Assembly: GCA_016748015.1 (NCBI GenBank)
Contig: JAAOMT010000525.1
Location: 237,363-250,885, forward strand
Length of the DNA: 13,523 nt
Direction of reading: 5' to 3'
Source: Geosiphon pyriformis
Lineage: Eukaryota > Glomeromycota > Glomeromycetes > Archaeosporales > Geosiphonaceae
Under the pieces are notes generated by a model. It was not told the origin of the DNA and did not search any database. It saw nothing but the letters and a program-made list of their open reading frames with translations. Made by a program: the position numbers and the translations under genes. Shown here one piece after another: positions 8,367-13,523 of this stretch (its first letter is position 1; the number at the start of each line of letters is the position of its first letter).

Positions 8367-9005
8367 TATTTATTATTTTCTATAAGGAATTTCCTTTTGA
8401 AACGAAAAACTTGAAAAAAATCTTTATTGTTGTTTTTATTAATTGAATACAAACTTTTAATCTCTTTTGATGACGAATATTCTTTCTTCAAGTTTTCATA
8501 TCTTTTAATATTTTTACCAAATTAAACTTTTTCGTCTAGCACAACATTTAAACTTTTACGTTAGATTCTAAATTTCAATTGTACATATGTATTTTATAGT
8601 TTTTATCTCGAGAACTTTCATAGAATTCTTAGAAACCTTGTATGGCTTATCATTTAAAGATCGTTTGTCTTTAATGTTTCATTTCATATCGCTCGTCTTT
8701 TGTAATCATTCACCTTTACTAGTCGTCAATGATTTCTTTATAAATTCTTTAGAATATTCCATGTAAAACCAACTTAAGAAGATAAGATAATTAGTTGTCA
8801 CGTAATTATTTTTCTTACTTTCCTTTCCAATTTAAAAATCAAGACTTTCTGGGACTTTTTCAGCTTTTAAAGCGTGAAAAAATAAATAAAGAGAGTGATA
8901 TTTTTGCTAAAATTTGGCTCTAGTTTAAAACCGCACAAATCTCTTGTCAAGTTTAAACGATCAAAATTTTTGTTTTGTCTCTCAAATTTATAAATTCTTT
9001 ACTCA

Positions 9006-9055
9006 TTTCGTTTCATTTCGTTTCATTTCATTTCGTTTCGTTTCATTTCATTTCG
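9006..9055. repeat. TTTCR pentanucleotide tract, 10 units
   Basis: Ten contiguous 5-bp units alternating between TTTCG and TTTCA with no indel. The order is G, A, G, A, A, G, G, A, A, G. It holds ten C and five G in an otherwise A/T-dominated stretch, including five CpG sites if read on across units. Confidence 0.9.
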
Positions 9056-10484
9056 TTCAAACAAAAGGTCGTATTGAAAAATATTACCGATCTGATCAAA
9101 GCTTTATTTATGATTAATATTTCAAAAATTCATAAAGTTGAAAAGGAATTTTGACAATCCTAAAGTATTTGATTTTTTCAAGTTTTAGTTGTCTCAAACG
9201 ACGTATCAAAATATCTTTTCTTTGAATTTATCCTTCTAGGAATGGAGTAAGCAGATATTGAAAATGTTTTTAGAAAATTTCTTTCTTTGACAAAAACCAA
9301 AAAGAGGTGAACGGCTTCTCTTGTGAATATGGATAAATTATAACAGTGATCGTATAATAAGAAAATTGCTACATAGCGCATATTCCAATTCTGTCCTACT
9401 TACAAGTATCTTTGAAAAATTAGTAACAAAATTTAAATCCTAATTCTAATCAACACTCTTATAGAACAGTGATCAAAAGGGAAAGTGAAAGTAATATTTT
9501 TTAAAATGAACAAACACAACTTGAGGGTATTTTATCAATAGAAAACAATTCATAAACTTAAAAAACCCATTTTTAATTATAACGCGATCAACTTTTGATT
9601 GATGAATTCGGTGACTTTCAAAGTTTGTCCCTTCTGATTATAAAATTTCAAGTTGGTCATAATCTTTACAAACTAATTTGTATTTTCATAATATATTTTC
9701 CAGATTTATGATTGATTTATGTATTTATAATAATTTAAATATTCTCACTTAAAGATTTTATACATCTTTAATATTTTTTTTTAGTGGAATCTCAATTACT
9801 GAATTGATTATAATAATTGGTCAAGTTAAATAATCTTTAGATTGTTTATATATAGTGAGTGGATGCAAAATTACATAAAATCAATCATAAACAATTTTTT
9901 AATTGATTTATTGATTATTATTATTATTATTATTTATAATTGAAATCTTTAACAAAACTGAAAATTTTCTAATTTTAATCATTAATGAATTAGTTTAAAG
10001 AAAAATTTATATATACTTTCAACAAATATAATTTTAGTATTTTTAATAATAATATTTAAAAAATATGAAAATAATAATTGATTTTTTTCTTTTTAATAAC
10101 ATCAAATAAGCTATTAATATAAAGACATGAAAATTTTCAGAAATCAATATAAAAAACTTTTTTTTATTTGTTTAGATTTTCATGTGATCTAAAAGAAAAA
10201 TTTTTAATAATCATAAATACAAGCTTAAATCATTTTTTTTTTATATTTTATTTAAAACCAAAAATACTATAAATATTTAATATTGAATATTCTAAAGATT
10301 TTCTTTGAAATTTTTTATGCATTAATTCTTTGTGTTACTTTAAATTTTGAACTAAAAAAAGTCGATATCCGTCCAAAAATCTATCGTTATTTGCTTTTCA
10401 AGTGATGGTTACTTTTTGAAAATAAACAGAGTTAATTTTTTGAGAAACTGATCAATTGCGTGAAACATTTGAAAAAAAAAAAAG

Positions 10485-10512
10485 AGAAAAGAAAAGAAAA
10501 GAAAAGCAAAGC
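10485..10512. repeat. (GAAAA)n polypurine tract
   Basis: GAAAA units following a long A run, decaying to GCAAA at the end; about 600 bases upstream of the F-box gene. Confidence 0.82.
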
Positions 10513-11116
10513 ACATGATGATTTTAATACTTTTGAGCCCTATCTGCAGGAGATTAAGCCCCGAATTTACTTTTGTCTCATTCATGCATGTAGATGATTG
10601 ATATTAAAATTGATGGTTACAGAGTCTATAAGAATCGTTCTATTGATCTTGAATCAATGATTGTAAGGAGTTCTCTATTTTTGCTTTGGCGTTTTTACTC
10701 AAAACAAGTAAAATAATAACTTTTTAAACGGTTTAAGAAAATCTCATTAGTAGTCTTAAACTGTTAATTTTAATGGTTAATGTTAATGTTGATGTTGGTT
10801 TTTTTGTTTTTGTTATGTTGCTCTTGTTGTTGTTGATTGAAAAATTGATAAAATTTTCAAGTATAAAAATCTTTTAAAAGGCTTACTATTAAATTCAGAT
10901 CCCCTTCACACATAAAACTCTATTTATCCCTTTTATAACGCGATATCTGAAAACCAGTTTTTTTTCAAAGGTTTTTTTATAGTGTCTTCAAATAAGTTGT
11001 TTTCATTCAATTTTATTTTTCGTAAAAAAAAAAACTCCCGTATTACGAAATCTTAAGAGTTTGAAATTTGATTGTTAAAATACTAATATTTTTTAAAATA
11101 AATTCATAGCTTCATA

Positions 11117-12230
11117 ATGACACCAACCTTAGACATGAACGTAGTTCCTATAATAATGAAATACCTACGTCCAAAAGATCTTTACGCTTGTACTCTAGCC
11201 AGCAGACAACTTTGCAAAATAGCAATACCAGTACTTTGGGAGTCACCATTTGGGAAATCATTTTCCAGAAATATTGACGTATTTCTTTGCTATCTGGGTT
11301 TCTTAAAAGATCAAGAATTACAAGATATACTTCGAAAATTTAATATACCAGAATTAAAAGCCAAGCACATGTTTACCTCCAATCGACCATTATTCGATTA
11401 CCCATCATTTATCAGGGAGCTTCATTTCAATGCATTTTTCTTGGTCGGAAGTTTTTTAGAGGATAGAGGGTACCGATGCGATTCTGATATTGACATTTAT
11501 CCAAACGAGTTGATTCATTTGGTTCTAAAGATTTTTAAAAGACGACGTGTAAGGTTCAATTCTTTCTTAATTAGCGAGAACTCGCAAAAGTTTTATTCGG
11601 AGGATTTTCAAATTTTAGAGGATTATCGGTATGCGAAATTATTTGCTTCGGTTAAATCGGTTGTTATCGAACGAGTTTTTTATCCAAATCCTTTGATTGA
11701 GGTCAAGAGAGTATTCAGTAATTTGGTAAATAAAATGAAAAAAGAAAAATTTATTTTTTTCTTCAATTTTTGTTGATTGATTTTATGTTAATTTTATAAA
11801 TTTTTTTTTCTAGGAACATATCGAAATCTGGTTTCGTCCATTATACACGATTGACCTTATCGATTCTGGGGTAGAACAAATTTGTAACTTTATTGAATCT
11901 CAAAAACAATTAATCAGTTTTCGAATTTTCGGTTTAGTGGATTGGACCTGGGAAATTTTCGAAGCGATCTCGAAACATTCGAATTCTTTGAGATATTTAG
12001 AGTTTGATTTAGTTAATTTTCGTGATTGTACACCCGAGGATTGGCGTGTTATTGTTAAATGTCAGAAATTACGTAAATTAGTGATTACAGATTATGAAAA
12101 TATTGACGAGGATTGTGCGCGAGAATTACATTCGGGAGAATTTTTATCCTTGGAAAAGATTAATATTACCAATAAATTATTCAACCGATGTCGAACTTTG
12201 GAAGATTGGGTTGAATCGAGAAAGAGGTGA
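11117..12230 (+). CDS. F-box protein with degenerate leucine-rich repeats, spliced
   Basis: Exon 1 (11117-11725) encodes 203 residues, intron 1 (11726-11813) is removed, and exon 2 (from 11814) continues in frame, giving 341 residues if the TGA at 12228-12230 is used. Residues 5-45 match an F-box: NVVPIIMKYLRPKDLYACTL, then SRQLCKIAIPVLWESPF. An FDYPSFIREL segment follows at 93-102. Residues about 204-320 hold leucine-rich-repeat-like segments (HSNSLRYLEF, KCQKLRKLVI, LSLEKINI). F-box proteins normally bind Skp1 in an SCF ubiquitin ligase and use the C-terminal repeats to hold a target; the target here is unknown. An in-frame TAA at 11099-11101 supports this start. The style fits the large F-box families of arbuscular mycorrhizal fungi. 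The 3' end is uncertain because a GTGAGT donor overlaps the stop. Confidence 0.82.
11726..11813 (+). other. Intron 1 of the F-box gene (88 nt)
   Basis: It begins GTAAAT and ends TTTTTTTTTCTAG. Splicing joins codon 203 (TTG) directly to GAA, and the exon-2 frame stays open for 41 codons upstream of 11937, adding EHIEIWFRPLYTIDL and more, which fits the family. Without splicing the frame stops at 11776 after a junk tail. Confidence 0.88.
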
Positions 12231-12312
12231 GTATGAAGATCCAAATATTGTTGGATGGGTTCTTTTTTGTTTTGTTGTTTTTTTTTTTGTATTTTTGTAT
12301 TTTTTTTTTAAG
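12227..12312 (+). other. Possible intron 2 of the F-box gene (86 nt)
   Basis: A consensus donor (AG|GTGAGT) at 12227 overlaps the TGA stop. The first good acceptor is the T-rich tract ending AAG at 12310-12312, giving an intron close in size to intron 1. Using it would extend the protein by about a dozen residues (KNCFYQIHYIQK) to a TAA at 12350-12352, 353 residues in all. A second acceptor, AATAG at 12404, would add only one valine before a stop (342 residues). I cannot tell whether either is used. Confidence 0.4.
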
Positions 12313-12465
12313 AAAAAATTGTTTTTATCAAATCCATTATATCCAAAAGTAATATTAATAGATTTAAAATAATTCTAAATTAAATAATTAATTTAAAACA
12401 ATAGGGTTTAAAGGTAAAAAGGCCGAATTTAAATATGGTAAGAAATTAAGCCTTTTCTCTTTTCA

Positions 12466-12471
12466 AATAAA
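12466..12471 (+). terminator. Possible polyadenylation signal of the F-box gene
   Basis: AATAAA about 235 bases past the TGA and about 115 past the TAA of the longer splice model, followed by a T-rich stretch. Such hexamers are common in DNA this A/T-rich, so support is weak. Confidence 0.25.
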
Positions 12472-12837
12472 ACTATTTATTTTTGGATAACTCATATCTA
12501 AATAAATACCAAGTTTATTTTCAAAATATGTAAAATTCAATAATATTACCATAGAAATATTTCGTAAACCATTCAGACTATTGTTTATATTTTGATCCTA
12601 GGCTTGGGAATAAGAATATTTCCAAAAATATGTATATTTTATTTCTGACTAACTTAAAAAAAAATTCCCTCATCATTTGATATTTAGTTTTTAAAGAATG
12701 TGATTCTCTTTTTTGAGTAGTTGTGTATATTCTATAATTTTTTTAAATTGTTGTTAAAGTCATTTTTCAACACCTTTTCCCGTATAAAATAAAAGTAATT
12801 TCAGCGATTTTAAATGTTTTAAATATCTTATTGTTTT

Positions 12838-12857
12838 CCCCCCCCCCCCAAAAAAAA
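12838..12857. repeat. C12A8 tract
   Basis: Twelve C immediately followed by eight A. Long C runs are otherwise absent from the window. Confidence 0.9.
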
Positions 12858-13149
12858 TTACCTAATCCAATTCTAATAGTTTATATATAGACACTCTAAA
12901 AATTTTAAATTTCTAATAAAAAAATGGATTTTTTAAAGAAATATTTCAGTTATATTCATAGAAAAAATATATATATTATAAAGTCATTTATTATCATGAA
13001 AATAAATGTAATATTATCTCACTTACTTTTATTATTTATATTTAATTATATTTAAAATGTTCAAAAAGGATAAAACACATAATTCAAAATTTTTTAAAAG
13101 AAATATTTTATTAGATTAAAAAAAATGAAACGAACTAATACACAGATTA

Positions 13150-13358
13150 TTAAATAGCTGAAATAGTGTGATATATTGCCTCTTCATCAATATCATAAAA
13201 TATATTTAATATATGCCAAATTTTTATAATTAATGATGTTTGTCTAAATGATTTATGATAAGAAACACGTATCTATCAACGAAAATTCACAAATAAAGAA
13301 ACGTCATGGTAAAAATTTAATATATTACCTGAAATCTCTCCTTAAGAAACGCTTTCAT
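13150..13358 (-). CDS. Possible small two-exon gene or 3'-terminal exons, unrecognised
   Basis: On the minus strand, ATG at 13358 opens ten codons (MKAFLKERFQ) ending at CAG|GTAATA. A 56-nt candidate intron (13273-13328) ends TTGATAG, and the frame continues for 40 codons to TAA at 13150-13152. The second part reads RVSYHKSFRQTSLIIKIW, then HILNIFYDIDEEAIYHTISAI. The predicted product is 50 residues with no signal peptide or clear domain. An in-frame TAA directly precedes the ATG, so the model is either a complete tiny gene or the spliced end of a larger one whose upstream exon I cannot see. A 40-codon open run is unremarkable in such DNA; the paired splice signals and amino-acid mix are the reason for listing it. 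Chance remains a real alternative. Confidence 0.25.
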
Positions 13359-13523
13359 TTAAATTATGTTTAAAATGTATGGAAAACCTATGTTTTTTGG
13401 CAATAATTATATGTTACAGTTCATTTTCAGTTGATTCTTTGATCATTTAGGGAGTTACTTTTTTTCGAAACAAAATCTATTTTTTCTAATCTTTGTATTT
13501 TTAAGTCATAATTCAAAGACTAT

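Larger units (their letters stand above)
5713..11116. other. Long gene-poor region rich in microsatellites
   Basis: About 5.4 kb without a gene I can support. Most is A/T with simple-sequence tracts, listed separately. A few GC-richer islands on the minus strand contain short protein-like frames: 6730-6861 (43 codons, with KETQNRLTKVTSLF), 6570-6689 (39 codons, with SRKPSIIRKLIENKASQ) and about 8568-8675 (with LNDKPYKVSKNSMKVLEI). None has a start codon plus convincing splice sites, and runs of this length are common by chance here. Open frames at 7500-7714 (plus) arise from an ATTT tract. The last few hundred bases before 11117 should hold the F-box gene promoter; I see no clear element there. 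Confidence 0.5.
12353..13149. other. 3' flank of the F-box gene and AT-rich intergenic DNA
   Basis: No supportable gene. From 12407 to 12490 one plus frame is open and lysine-rich (FKGKKAEFKYGKK), but it is out of phase with the F-box exon 2 through the available acceptors. The remainder is A/T with a C12A8 tract near 12840. Confidence 0.5.

Noticed and set aside
9178-9381. 67-codon minus-strand open frame
   Set aside because: Composition is fair, but no domain, no promoter and no splice partner; length is within chance expectation.
13150-13230. Resemblance of ILNIFYDIDEEAI to the C-terminal W2 domain pattern of translation factors
   Set aside because: Only a few residues agree, the spacing differs and no aromatic-acidic end follows; not enough for a call.
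1-13523. tRNA genes, telomeric repeats, transposase or reverse-transcriptase motifs
   Set aside because: I looked for B-box words, TTAGGG arrays and characteristic protein motifs on both strands and found none; this was by eye, so small or decayed elements could be missed.

Overview
The window looks like nuclear DNA from a very AT-rich fungus. Introns have GT...AG ends with T-rich acceptors, intergenic DNA is almost pure A/T with many microsatellites, and genes are sparse. The F-box protein at 11117 has a sequence style (F-box, an FDYPSF segment, then degenerate leucine-rich repeats containing 'HSNSLRYLEF' and 'KCQKLRKLVI') that I associate with the large F-box families of arbuscular mycorrhizal fungi (Glomeromycotina). 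That lineage call is recognition from memory, not a search; other AT-rich early-diverging fungi remain possible.

Layout. Positions 1-2232 are AT-rich DNA with no supportable gene. Two paralogous genes lie head-to-tail on the minus strand, at 2233-2808 (191 aa) and 4611-5282 (223 aa). Each encodes a signal peptide followed by a regular 26-residue Asn/Gly repeat, itself two 13-residue halves. Each has a TATAAAAG box about 100-150 bp upstream of its ATG. Upstream of the second gene, at 5504-5712 on the minus strand, is an open, protein-like stretch without a start codon that may be a final exon or gene relic. From there to 11116 is a 5.4 kb desert with at least ten microsatellite or minisatellite tracts. 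At 11117-12230 on the plus strand is a two- or three-exon F-box/LRR-like gene with a clear 88-nt first intron and an uncertain 3' end. The remaining DNA is AT-rich, with a C12A8 tract near 12840 and a possible small two-exon minus-strand gene at 13150-13358.

The most interesting content is the pair of secreted Asn-Gly repeat proteins. They share one architecture, differ in repeat number and C-terminal tail, and one array shows a recent unit duplication. I infer a small family of extracellular repeat proteins, possibly forming a short-coil beta-solenoid with Asn-Gly turns. Their function is unknown. Nothing suggests that the F-box gene works with them.
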